Shown here piece by piece: positions 47,193 through 58,340 of a DNA stretch of 64,000 nt. The translations under genes were made by a program, and so were the position numbers. The notes beneath the pieces were generated by a model that was given only the letters and a program-made list of their open reading frames with translations, did not search any database and was not told the origin of the DNA. The stretch is from Zantedeschia hybrid cultivar (Eukaryota; Streptophyta; Magnoliopsida; Alismatales; Araceae): the NCBI GenBank assembly GCA_030544215.1, contig JARZZO010000014.1, positions 39,213,734-39,277,733 on the forward strand, in the 5' to 3' direction. The number at the start of each line of letters is the position of its first letter. Within the stretch, counting starts at the first letter, position 1.

Positions 47193-47483
47193 GAATATTA
47201 TGACGAATGGGAAAAGGAATCTGATCAAGAGAAGAAGAAGCAATTGCTCATTAACCACTTGACAGAAGATGTCAAAATCAGCCACACTGACCAGTCTGTC
47301 ATGATGACTGGCCTGGTGGTTCCTCCTGCTGCGATGATCCTGAAGAAGACTGGAGAGAGAGTTCCTCAAGTTAAGAAATTCAGGCTTGATTTTATCCCTG
47401 ACTTTCTCTTTGTTCCCACTGTAACATTGGTTGCTTTATTTGGGGTCAAAGCGATGAACCAGAGGAATGTAAGTAGCAAGTAG
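47193..47483 (+). CDS. Candidate host gene, last exon
   Basis: Follows acceptor AAATGCAG. Reads EYYDEWEKESDQEKKKQ, a charged helical stretch, then MMTGLVVPPAAMILKK, then a basic linker and a hydrophobic segment FLFVPTVTLVALFGVKAM near the end, with stop TAG at 47481-47483. This suggests a small protein anchored by one C-terminal membrane helix with a Glu/Lys-rich soluble part. A consensus donor GTAAGT overlaps the last codons (47470), so the exon could also splice onward. Codon use and low repetitiveness set it apart from the surrounding retroelements. Function unknown. Confidence 0.6.
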   Translation, partial: EYYDEWEKESDQEKKKQLLINHLTEDVKISHTDQSVMMTGLVVPPAAMILKKTGERVPQVKKFRLDFIPDFLFVPTVTLVALFGVKAMNQRNVSSK

Positions 47484-48030
47484 CAATGCTGTTTCCCAGT
47501 GAGGCAGGTTATGAGATGTAAGGAAATTGTTGTACAGCTATACATATATTCTCTCAGAGGTACTGCATAATACGGCCCTTTAATGGTTTGGCACTTTAAA
47601 TTTGGCAAAGTTCTCATGAACTTGCTTCCTTATGGAAAAAACAAATGGGTGTATTCATGTAAGTAAAGTCTTTATTTGTTCTTGAGAAATGCCCAGGATA
47701 ATTAGTGAGAAATACCCTCAGATAATTAATGAGCATTTCAAAGATTATTGTAGACGCCCAGAGTGACCCCTCCGTCCTCGCGGTGAGCCGAGATGCGCCA
47801 CCATGTGACATTCCTCCCGACTTCTCGTACGCTGCAGCACTAACACAAAGGTGAACCGGAAATGAAAATGTGATCGTCAGGAGCAAATTTACCTAACCCG
47901 TGCTCTATGGAGATGAGATGATAGCACGCGAGTGTGATTGTGGGAGAGTGATGCGGATCCTTCTCTCCTCCGCCTCCAACCAATCTGGACAAAGCGCCCC
48001 AAGCTCCAATCCCAAGGTGTTTCCTATGAA
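47484..48030 (+). other. 3' flank of host gene
   Basis: Probable 3' untranslated and downstream sequence up to solo LTR L. No polyadenylation signal can be named with confidence and no gene was seen. Confidence 0.4.
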
Positions 48031-48035
48031 CAATC

Positions 48036-49517
48036 TGTTAATATTAGGTGACCTACAAGCCAATTCGATATTATGTAATATTCAGATTATTAATATAATG
48101 TCATAATTTCATTATATATTTAATTCGATCTTTGTTTATCATATCACGATGAAGTCCATATATATGTGCAATGGTCTTCTGATTATGATGAGATCATAAT
48201 TATGGGACTGAAGACTTATAAACATCTGGATAGACTAGTACATATTTCTTTAGCTCATATGATGAGGGTGATTGATCCTATAAGTCACTTGTGTGGAGAC
48301 ACTATGCTGGACATGTATGTGCTCATTGGTAAATGAGTTCACTGAACTGATCTGACCATGAATCGCTGGATGGTAGCTACCTAATTGTTAACCAGCTCGA
48401 TTCTTTTGTCACGGTTGCTAGATGGTCCTTGGACTTGAGATACCAAGGATACTTTGTTGGTAGGTCTATGAGTTTTGTGACCTTGATTAACAAATCCCTA
48501 ACTATAGGTTATCTATAAGTCAAATGATCGGGTTCAGGGAGATGTCCTCGAAGGTAATTGTGTGGTCAATACGGGATCATCTGCTCTCGGTAATAGGAGA
48601 GAGAATATTCCATAAATGATGCGCTTAAGTCCCTGGCTAAGATGGACTCTGTATCAGATAAAGAGTTATCTGATATAGATTAATGACATCTGATTCAAGT
48701 GAATCGACTGGCTAGGGTTTAACAGTAAACGATACCCTAGGTCGATTCGGGAACATTACACGGATCAAAGATTATATCTGCGCAGTAACTGATGATGGAA
48801 AGGTTCCCATAGTGGGTTGTATAAACCCCAAGGCCTTCTAGGATCACATGGTGTTGCTCGGTACCCAATGTGATCAAAAGCCCGTCTGAATTTATTATGA
48901 GACATTAAATTCGGTTGATTAATTAATATAAGGATATTAATTAATTCAATGGGTCCGTAAAGAGTTACTGGACTTAATGTGCCATTAACTGGATTGGTAC
49001 ATGGGCCTAGAGGGTCACACGCGAAAGATTTTCAAGTCAATGAATATTTTGACGAAGTTCCGGATAAGTGTGAGCTTTTATGAAAAACTGTAAAATCACT
49101 TATTATAAAAGAAATGTTTCGCGCACTGGGCCGGCACTAACGTAGCTGCCCTCCTCTCTATCCTCTCTCTCTCTCCTAGGCGCCCCCCTTAAAGACCGGC
49201 CCTCCGGAGGCTCCGCTCCGACTCCCACCCGCTCCGCCTCTTGTTTGACGGGAGATTTACAATCGCATGTTACGGAGAATTACGCGAGCATCAAGCGAAG
49301 AAGCGATGACGATCCATCGAGAGGATGACCGTGTAGATACCGTTAGAGGCCGGGCACCAGTGCAGCCTACGGCGACGGAACTGGAAGCATGCGGATTCGA
49401 ATCCATACAAGGTGAAGAATCATTCTCCCTATTTGGTTAGTTTCTGCGAAACGGCATGGATCCGAAAAAACTATTTTCCGCTGCATTTTATTCGGATTCG
49501 ACACATCGAACCCAATA
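48036..49517 (+). mobile_element. Solo copia LTR L (1,482 bp)
   Basis: TGTTAATATTAGG...CCCAATA, flanked by perfect 5-bp duplications CAATC (48031-48035, 49518-49522). Same LTR family as copia A, and complete, so it serves as the reference for the broken copies A, B and K. The terminal CA is mutated to TA. TATAAAA lies at 49104-49110. It lies about 550 bp downstream of the host gene's last exon in the same orientation. Confidence 0.9.
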
Positions 49518-49522
49518 CAATC

Positions 49523-50374
49523 AATAAAAAAGAACCATATTAGCGCTATAAATGGTAGGAAATGTTCATGCAAGTGAAGAATTAAACATGGAATCGGCAA
49601 GTTGACGCATTGATTGTGATTTTGGGAGGGAGAGCGACCAAGTGTTATGGCCACTCACCTCCCTATTTTTGATAAAAAATCTCTTAAAAAAGAGATTTAT
49701 GGGCACCTAGATGCGTACGAGTGTGAGTGGGTGTGTGAGTATGCAAGACGTGTAGAGGCTAGGTAGTGTATGAGCTATGCACGAGAAAATATGAAAATGA
49801 AAATGATGAATAAATGATAAACAAAGGAAAAAGAAGGAAAGAGACTTCAAATTCGTAGCACCCAGGGACTCCAAGCCTCCAACCCCATTTTATGGAGTCA
49901 CCCATGGGGGTTTTATAAAGAGATTGTAAAATAAATAGATTTTTAGGATATAAATCCCTGTTTTTGGGGTTTGCACTAATGGAATATGGTCAAGGGATAG
50001 TGTTCGTGGTCAGACTAGCCACATGGAGTTACGAGAAGTCAGGGTAGTGGAGAGTGGAGGCCATAGTAGGCAGAGAATGTGGAGGACGTGGTCTGACTAG
50101 GTCAAACACAATGGATGGCAGTCACATCTGCCGTCTAGTACATCCGACGATGGCCAAACTTGCCATCCATAATCCTGGACGTCAACAAAGATGGCCGTTT
50201 GCTAGTTTGTTGATGATGAGAGATGATGTCGTTTGGTTGTGGATGATGAGAAAAGATGCCGCCGTCAAACCCAATCTCGAGGGTGATGTCCTCAAGATTG
50301 AACTCGATAGTGTCGGTATCCACAGTCCAGGAAACAAGTTGGCTAGTTGACTTGGGTTTTAAAATAGGATTAAG
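49523..50374. other. Unassigned region
   Basis: No recognised gene. A 9-bp-stem hairpin (AAATCTCTT/AAGAGATTT) lies at 49678-49699. The open frame at 50054-50350 has no known motif. The sequence could be part of an unrecognised LTR or of the 5' side of the decayed chromovirus that follows. Confidence 0.4.
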
Positions 50375-51990
50375 TGGCTGGGTAGAGTTCCTAAAGGACT
50401 ATGACCTCACTTTGAACTATCACCCAGGAAAAGCAAATGTGGTAGCTGATGCTTTAAGGAGAAAGCTAATGGGTTTACAGTTGCACTCTAATTGGAAAGT
50501 CATGGAGGATGTCATTGAACGTACATCTCAAGTACATAGTGAGAGGTCATATCTTATATAGTTGATTGTTCGGTCTGCTCTGGTTGGCCAAATTATTCAG
50601 GCTCAGGTGAAGGATCGCTATGGAAGGCAAGCCTAATGTGGTGAAAGGCAAAGATGGAGGGATTCGTCTTGGCAGTAGGCTATGTGTTCGAATGATGATG
50701 AGATTAGGAAAGAGCTGATGACTAAAGCTCATAAGTGGTAGTTTTCTATACATCTAGGCAGCACAAAGATCAATCGCTACTTGAAGAAGATTTTTTAGTG
50801 GACAAGCATGAATATGGACATTACTAATTTTATTTCCAAATGTTTAACATGTCAGTAGGTAAAAGTTGAACATCAAAGACCCACAGGTCCACTACAATCA
50901 ATGAAAATGCCTCAATAGAAATGAAAACATGTCACTATAGACTTTATCACAAGTCTTCATAAGACAATGACAAAGCATGACATAATTTGGGTGATTATGG
51001 ATCGGCTAACTAACTCTGTTTATTTTCTGCCCATTCACAAAGCCTAGTCATTGGGGGAGTTGACCAGATTGTACGTAGATGAGATTGTTCGACTAGATTA
51101 GTGTGCCAGTTTCCATTATTTCAAACAGGGATTCTAGAATCATTGCTCGATTCTAGAAGAGACTACATGAAGCATTGGGCACCCAGCTTAAGTTTAGTCC
51201 TGCTTTTCATCTTCAAATAGTCTGAGAGGACTATACAAAATGCTTGAGGACATGTTGAAAGTATGTAGCTTGGAGTGGTAGTGCAGTTGGAATGATCATT
51301 TTCTACTTAATGAGTTTGCATATAATAATAGTTATCATTCTAGCATCGAGATGGCACTGTATGAGGCATTTTATGGTAGGCCATGCAGATTGCCTGTTTG
51401 TTGGTTGGATGTTGGTGAGAGGAGTCTATTAGGACTACAGATTGTCCAAGATTGCTCTAATAAGATTAACATCGTCAGGAAGTACTTGCTCACTACTCAT
51501 AGTCGACAGAAGAGTTATGCAGATAATAGAAGATGAGAACTGGTATGTTAGAGATCATGTGTTCTTGAAAGTGTCTCCTACAAAAGGTGTGATGCATTTC
51601 GAAAAGAGAGGAAAGTTTAGTCCAAGATTCGTTAGGCCATTCAAGATCCTACAACGAGTTGGTGAAGTGGCTTATAAGCTGATTTTACCACCTATGTTGG
51701 CCAATGTACATCAAGTTTTCCTTGTGTCTATGCTCAAGAAGTACATCTCAGATCTATCTCGTGTGATTAAATATGAACCACTGGACGTGCAACCAGACTT
51801 ATCTTATGAAGAGAAGCCGATTCACATTTTAGACAACAAAGAATAAGTGCTACGTACTAAGGTGATTCCCCTAGTGAAGGTTTTATGGCAACATCTACAG
51901 AGGAAGCTACCTAGGAGACGGAAGAAGACATGAAGAAGAAATATCCCTTCTTATTTGGTAAGTGACGATTATTTAAATTTTTAAGATTAA
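50375..51990 (+). pseudogene. Decayed chromovirus-like pol (RNase H end and integrase)
   Basis: Forward Ty3/gypsy remnant. It begins in RNase H with WVEFLKDYDLTLNYHPGK and ANVVADAL, matching the same place in chromovirus H. Integrase follows in many broken pieces: a zinc region near 50730-50870, a core around 50930-51260, and later LPVCWLDVGERSLLG and SPTKGVMHFEKRGKFSPRFV (51351-51846), then HQVFLVSMLKKY. Many stops and frameshifts show it is old. After VIPLVKVLWQ, the start of a chromodomain-like tail, the frame runs on briefly. It is followed by an LTR starting near 52012. Confidence 0.82.
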
Positions 51991-52011
51991 ATTTCCTTAA
52001 AGAAGAAATGA

Positions 52012-54470
52012 TGTTATGCCCTAGAACTTTGAGTCTATTAAGTATGTTAATGGCCCATGTTTAATTAGGCCCAATTAGATCTAAATAACCCTAATTAAGT
52101 GAATTAATAGGCTAAAATGACTTAAACATGTTTAATATATTTGTTTAATACCATAACGAGTTTAGAATGGATAAGTTATTAGTCAAGCCAATAAGACTCA
52201 ATAAGCCCATTAGTGTCCCAATCAAGAAATTAGTTAGTTTTTTAACACAATCAAATTTCGGGCCTGTAAACTGTGTGATAATATTGGAGATGTGATAACT
52301 TCGTGCACAAAATTTATAAATTCACATAATAGGTATGGTTGGAAAGAGGATACAAAGGACTATAACTTTGGCAAAAGGGATTTTAGCTAATTTAGTTGAT
52401 AAAGGGGTTGGATTCAATGGGTTTTAGTTAAGGAAACCCACTCTGTGCGGAAATTTGGGTTCCTAGTTGCAAAAGGACTCACTTTACTTGTTGATTAAAA
52501 CTCCATTTATTAAAGTCTAACCCTGCAATGAAGGGGCCCTAATTTGGATAGCATTAGGAAGGAGAAGATGTTTAAATAGAGCCTTAGGGCTATGCATAAG
52601 TCCCTTTGCACGTAGCTCCAAGTTTTAGGTAAGAACAGGTTGATCTTTAAAGAGAAAGAGGGTGTTTCTTAGTTGATTCTTTTTGAAATTTAATTCTAAT
52701 CAATATCTTGTGCTAATGGAGGTGTAGAAGATGTGGGGGAGTCTTTAAAATAAGAGAGATTTATGGAAAGAGCTTAAAGATTGGCTTGGGGAAAGAGAGA
52801 TTAGTTGTTCTTCCTCCAAAGGTATAAGATGATAACCCATTAAGCATTTATTTTGTATTATTATAAAAACTTCGTTTGATTTTCAAAAGTAGTCACACAT
52901 GATTCCTGGAACCTTAATTCATAAGCCTATGATCTTAGTTGCTATTTAGGTTGTCCAATACTATGTGAATTCTTCTAAATATTACAGTTCTGAAATTTCT
53001 GTCTAAAAGATGTCGACTTCAGTGGACGCCTTTCAAATGACGTGAGCTCAACTAGACCCCTTTCAACCATTGTAACTTGAATAATTTTTCAACTCAATTT
53101 TCAGTCTGAAAGGTGTCGGCCATTGGGAACATGATTTAAAAGACATCGGCCTGCGTGGACGCGAATCAAACTACTCTATCTACTGTTAGTTTTATAATAT
53201 GATCTAGCTCATTTTGACCATAACTCCTTCGCTTCTTTGCCAAATGACCTGAAATTTTGAATTTAGTTTTGGTTTAATGAAATATAAGCATATAAAGTTT
53301 TTTATAATTTTTTAAAATTAATTTATAATTATTCTGCTATTTATTCCGTTGACCAAAATCCACTCAAATTCTTCATATGCAACCCAATGCTCTAAATTAG
53401 TCAAATGATGTTCAATTTACTTGAAACATTGTCCACTTATTTAATTTGCTCTATTTGACATGTCTACCATGTTTGATAATTTTCTGAGTTTTTTTGCTAT
53501 TTTCAACATTATTTATTGATTTTTCAACTTTGAAAATTAGTTTTATTGGGCAAAAATTATAATTATTTATCCAAAAAATCTGAAAAACTCTTAGTAGCAT
53601 ATTCGTCTATCCAGTAACCTGTTAGAATCAAGTTTGGCCTGACTTTCTATGTATATGACCGTATTGGCTCTTTAAGTGGCTATTTTGTATGTAAAAGTAT
53701 GTATTTTGACTTATATTTATATGCATCGCTTTATTAATTAAAATTTCAAACCTATGTCCATATTTTACATTATTTGATTGTTATTAACCTGATTGTGTCA
53801 TAAATTATTTAACTTTACTTGGAGATTGTTATCTTAAGGAGATTTTGTAATTGGTAGAATCTTGATTTTTGACCAGTTAAACTAAGGGAGGGCAATAAGT
53901 AATGCCTTGGCGGTTCGAAGTTGGGTGGCATTTAGACTCTTCGGTTCTACGTAGTAACTAAGACCTCTGTATCATTTGCCTAGATGTTTTAGTATTTGTT
54001 TTGTTCGGCTCTTTATGTTGTGGTTTAGATGCATGTCCTTTATGATTTGATTTAGTATGTTTGATTGGCACGTAATCTGAAACTCTTTATTTAGTTATTC
54101 CTTTAACTTCAATTTATTTATTTGAGGTCTATACATATTATACTTAGTTATTCCTTTAGAATCATGCGAACTTTTGTTAACCTAATGATCCATAATATGA
54201 ATATAATTTTGTAAGCTATTGTGCCATGATATTTGATATACTCAGAGGATGGCGATATGTAACGCCCTAACAATTTGATGATTTGATAAGTTAACATGTA
54301 ATACGTTTTGATCATGGCTGGTAGGATTTGATATGAATTTGATTATGCTATATGATTAGTTGATCTGTTCATGATTATTAAAAAACACATCTAATTTGAT
54401 AAATTTATATTTGACCATATTTTGTATCATGTTCTTATTTGAGATATATATAGACTTGTGAGCCCTACTT
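52012..54470 (+). repeat. LTR I, 3' LTR of the decayed chromovirus, truncated
   Basis: Starts TGTTATGCCCTAGAAC after a purine-rich AAAGAAGAAATGA. It holds decayed hairpin units near 53007-53170 (for example GATGTCGACTTC...GGACGCC). Its last part is missing: at 54471 it meets an inverted LTR of the same family. Confidence 0.75.
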
Positions 54471-57130
54471 TGTTATGCCCCTGATCCGGTTTAGTCATTT
54501 GGACTCACTTTGGATTCAAGATACATATCTATGGAAACAAATAGCATATAAATCAGACATGAATGATGAGAGACAAATAACCAAAGCAATAATGTCGTTT
54601 ACCATCAATCAAATCTAAGAAAATTTTAATTACCAATACCATAATTCCATAAATATATTACATCAATATCAGGATCTCAAATATACCAAATATTCAAAGA
54701 AAATAAAATCACTCAACTCACTAACGAAATGGAAAAGTGCATATCTCTCTCTTTGTCCCTATTACATCAATCTTCTAAGTAAATAAGCAAATCTATCTAG
54801 ATAACAACGAAAGTCTTCAAATCTAAAGATTTTCACCAATCAAGAGTCCAACTCCTCCTCTTTAACAGATTAATGTTAATAGGATTTATGAATACAACTA
54901 CTCAGTAGGAAATAAGACTTACCAAATGTTAAATAATATAATAATTGAAATCAAGTTATATCTAACTAATCATGATTCATAATTATACATATATCTCAAA
55001 TAAGGACATGATATAAAATATGGTCAGATATAAATTTGTCAAATCAAATATGTTTTCTAATAATTATGAGCAGATCGACTAAACATATAGCATACATGGC
55101 ACAATCAAATTCACATCAAATTCTACTAGCTATGATCAGAACGTATTACATATCGAATAAAACATATCAAATTGTCAAGGCATTATGTATCGCCATCCCA
55201 TGAGCATATCAAATATCTGATTATCAAATATCATAGCATAGTAGCATACAAAATGAGATTCATATTATAAATTATAAGATTAAGATAGATTCATATGGTT
55301 TTAGAGGAGTAGCTAATCAAGATGATCAAAGGATTCAAATGACTAAACTGAATTCAAATGAACATAGTAGAGCAAAGATTTCAGATTTATGTGACAATCA
55401 AACATATCAAATCACATCATAACGGGCATATACCCAAACCACAACATAAGGAGTCAAACAAAACAAATATCGAAGCATCTAGGCAAATGATGTAGAAGTT
55501 TTGGTTATTGTGCAAAATCGGAGAGTCTAAGTCCCACCTAACTCCAAACCATAAGGACATTATTGATCGACGTCCCCTAGTTTAACTAGTCGGAAATTAG
55601 GATTCCACCCGTTTGCCTTTGGATTCCAACGAAAAATCCTATCCAATATAGATGCTTATAATGAAATCAGACAAAATATCTCCTTAAGATCATAATGTCG
55701 AAACCAAATCCAATAATTATGGCATAGTCATATTAATAAAGATCAAATAATGCAAAAGATGAATATATATCTGGAATTTGAAATAACAAAGTGCTATATA
55801 AGTCAAAAACATACTTTTACTTACAAAATAACCACTTAAAGAGCCATCATAGTCATATAGATGTGAAATCTGAACAAAACTAATACCAATAAGTTGTTGG
55901 ATAGAAGAATATGCTCCAAGAATATTCTTATAATGTTTGGACAAATAAACATATTTTTCAGGTATTAAACCTAATTTCTAAAGTTAAAAATTTAATAAAC
56001 AGATCGAAAAAAAACAAAAAGATTCAAAAAATAGACAACTTGATGAACATGACAAATTGGTCAAATGAAACATATGGACAAAGTTTCATGTAAAAGTTTA
56101 AAGTTTTGAGTTGCATATGTCAAACTTGAGAAGCAGAATAATGATGAATAAATTTTTAAAAATTATAAAAACTTTTAGACATGTATAATTAATCAATACA
56201 AAGTTGTGACAAAAATGTCTGGTCATTTGGCCAAGAAACAAAGGAGTTATAACAAATTAAAGTCCATTCAAAAAATTGAATTGCCATTAATGTGGATAGA
56301 CTGCGTAGCTTGACAAAATATTCATGAACTAAATAGTAAATAAATTCATAAAAACATAAAAGCTAGTGAGCACAAAAAGGACATCTATACCATGCTTTGG
56401 ACAAAATTTCAGATGTTAGATGAGTATTTATGGAGTTATGGCCAAACCAAGTAGGGTCAGGTTTTCAAACTGTCAACAAAGAGAGCAATCTAAATGGCGC
56501 CTAGCATGGTGGACACCTTTTAAATGGTTTCCAGCATGGTCGATGCCTTTTAGGCTCAAGATTTAGTTTGAAAAGGTTCCAAGACACTAAGTTTGAAAGG
56601 CATCTAGTCGAACGGACGTCTTTTGAATTGCATCCACTTTAAACCATTTTTTTTAATCTGTAATATTTTGAAGAACTTACATGGAATAGAGAGTCCAAAT
56701 GGAAACTAATATCATAGACTAATATATTAAGGTTCTAGGAACATCTTTTGATCATTTTGGAAAATCAAAATGAATTTTTATATTATAAAAAGTATCATTT
56801 AACGGGTTTTCATATCCTACCTCTTGAAGAACACGAAGAACACTTAAATCCTTCTCTAATAAATCCCTTATGCTCTAGCCACAAAATCTTCCTCTTCCAG
56901 AGCTTACTCTATCTCCTCTAACCATCCAAGAATACAATGCATGTGTTAGAATCATTATTCAAAAGAAATAAATCAAAATCTCTTCTACTTTTTCTCAAGA
57001 ATATCATGTTCTTAGCTTAAGAGTTCAAGTGCAGCTCTAAAAGCCCTAGCATGAATTCAAGAGGTCATATGTAGCCTATTTCCTACCCAATACAACCAAG
57101 AAATCCCTATTTCTATGCTAGATCCAAACT
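54471..57130 (-). repeat. LTR J, inverted relative of LTR I
   Basis: Begins TGTTATGCCCCTGATCC, the complement of the expected LTR 3' end, and runs in inverse orientation to LTR I. Inverted similarity to I is clear at, for example, 54985-55230 against about 54190-54456. Hairpin-unit remnants are present at about 56490-56640. The right end is cut at about 57130 by copia LTR K. No coding content. Confidence 0.72.
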
Positions 57131-58340
57131 CCTATTAGTCTTAGGTGGCCTACAAGCCAATCAGATAGTGTATAATCTCATTCATTTATTAATTAGTTGG
57201 CATTATTTCGTTATGTGTAATTCATATTCTTATCATTTCATAATGAAGTCCATGAATATGTGTAAAAGTGATTAGATTATGATGAGATCATATTAATGAG
57301 ACTGATCACCTATAAACATATATTCTTAATTATTCTTAGTCAGATGATATCTGAGAAGGACATTAGACATTCAGTTGGACTAGTACATATTACTTCTACT
57401 CATATGATGAGGGTGACTGATCTCATAATTACTTGTGTAGAGACACTAAGGTAAATATGTAGGTGCTAATTGAAGAATGAGTTCACTGAACTGATCCGAC
57501 TGAATCGTAGGATGGTAATGTACATAACCGTCAACCAGCTTGATTCAATTGTCATAGTTGCGTGGATGGTCCTCAAACCTTAGACTCTAAGGACACTTTG
57601 TCGGTGTGGACTTCTGTGCTTTGACTTTGATTTATAGATCTCTAAACATGAGATTCCAAATAGTCAAGGATTGGGTATAGTAAAATACCTTCGAAGGGAA
57701 TTGAGTGTCCAACATAGAATCATTCGCTCTCGATATTCATAGAGAGAATGTTCTAAGAAGAATGAGCTGGTTAGGGTTTAATAGTTTAACATACCCTGAG
57801 TTGACTTGAGAGCATTACGCAAATGAAGGATAATATCCACATGGTAACTGTCGACAGAAAGGTTCCTTGAGCAGGTTACCTTCCAGGTTCATGTGGTGTT
57901 GCTTGGCACCCAACGTGATCGGAGGCCCAGTCGGTTAATGTGTGCGACATTAATTCGAATACTTTAATTAGTTAATATGAGATATTAACTTAATTCAATG
58001 AGTTAGTAAAGTGTTACTATGCTTAGTGTGCCATTAACCGGATTGGTACTTGGGCCTAAAGGGTCACACACAAATAGATTCTCAGCTCGGGACATTTAAT
58101 TGGGTTTTATATTAACTAGGAACCTTTGTGAAAAGTTTCGGGCGGTTAATATAAAATGTAGCCACGAGAGAATCCTGGGCCAAGCTCCAGAGTTCTCTCC
58201 AGAGCAGGCCGTCCCCTCTCTCTCTCATATCTACTTTGGGCGCCTAGGTCGACGCCTGGAGTCCAGTTCTTCTCCTCCGCTTCGACTTCCCATCTCTTAA
58301 GAATTGTCATCCGCACGTTGTGGGTACCGACATGACGTAG
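57131..58340 (+). repeat. Copia LTR K, interrupted
   Basis: Starts near CCTATTAGTCTTAGGTGG and aligns with solo LTR L to about L position 49290. The remaining 230 bp or so should lie beyond chromovirus H, right of the window. Diverged from A, B and L. Confidence 0.78.

Noticed and set aside
50054..50350. 98-codon open frame upstream of the decayed chromovirus
   Set aside because: No recognisable motif, overlaps an open frame on the opposite strand, and lies next to heavily decayed retroelement DNA.
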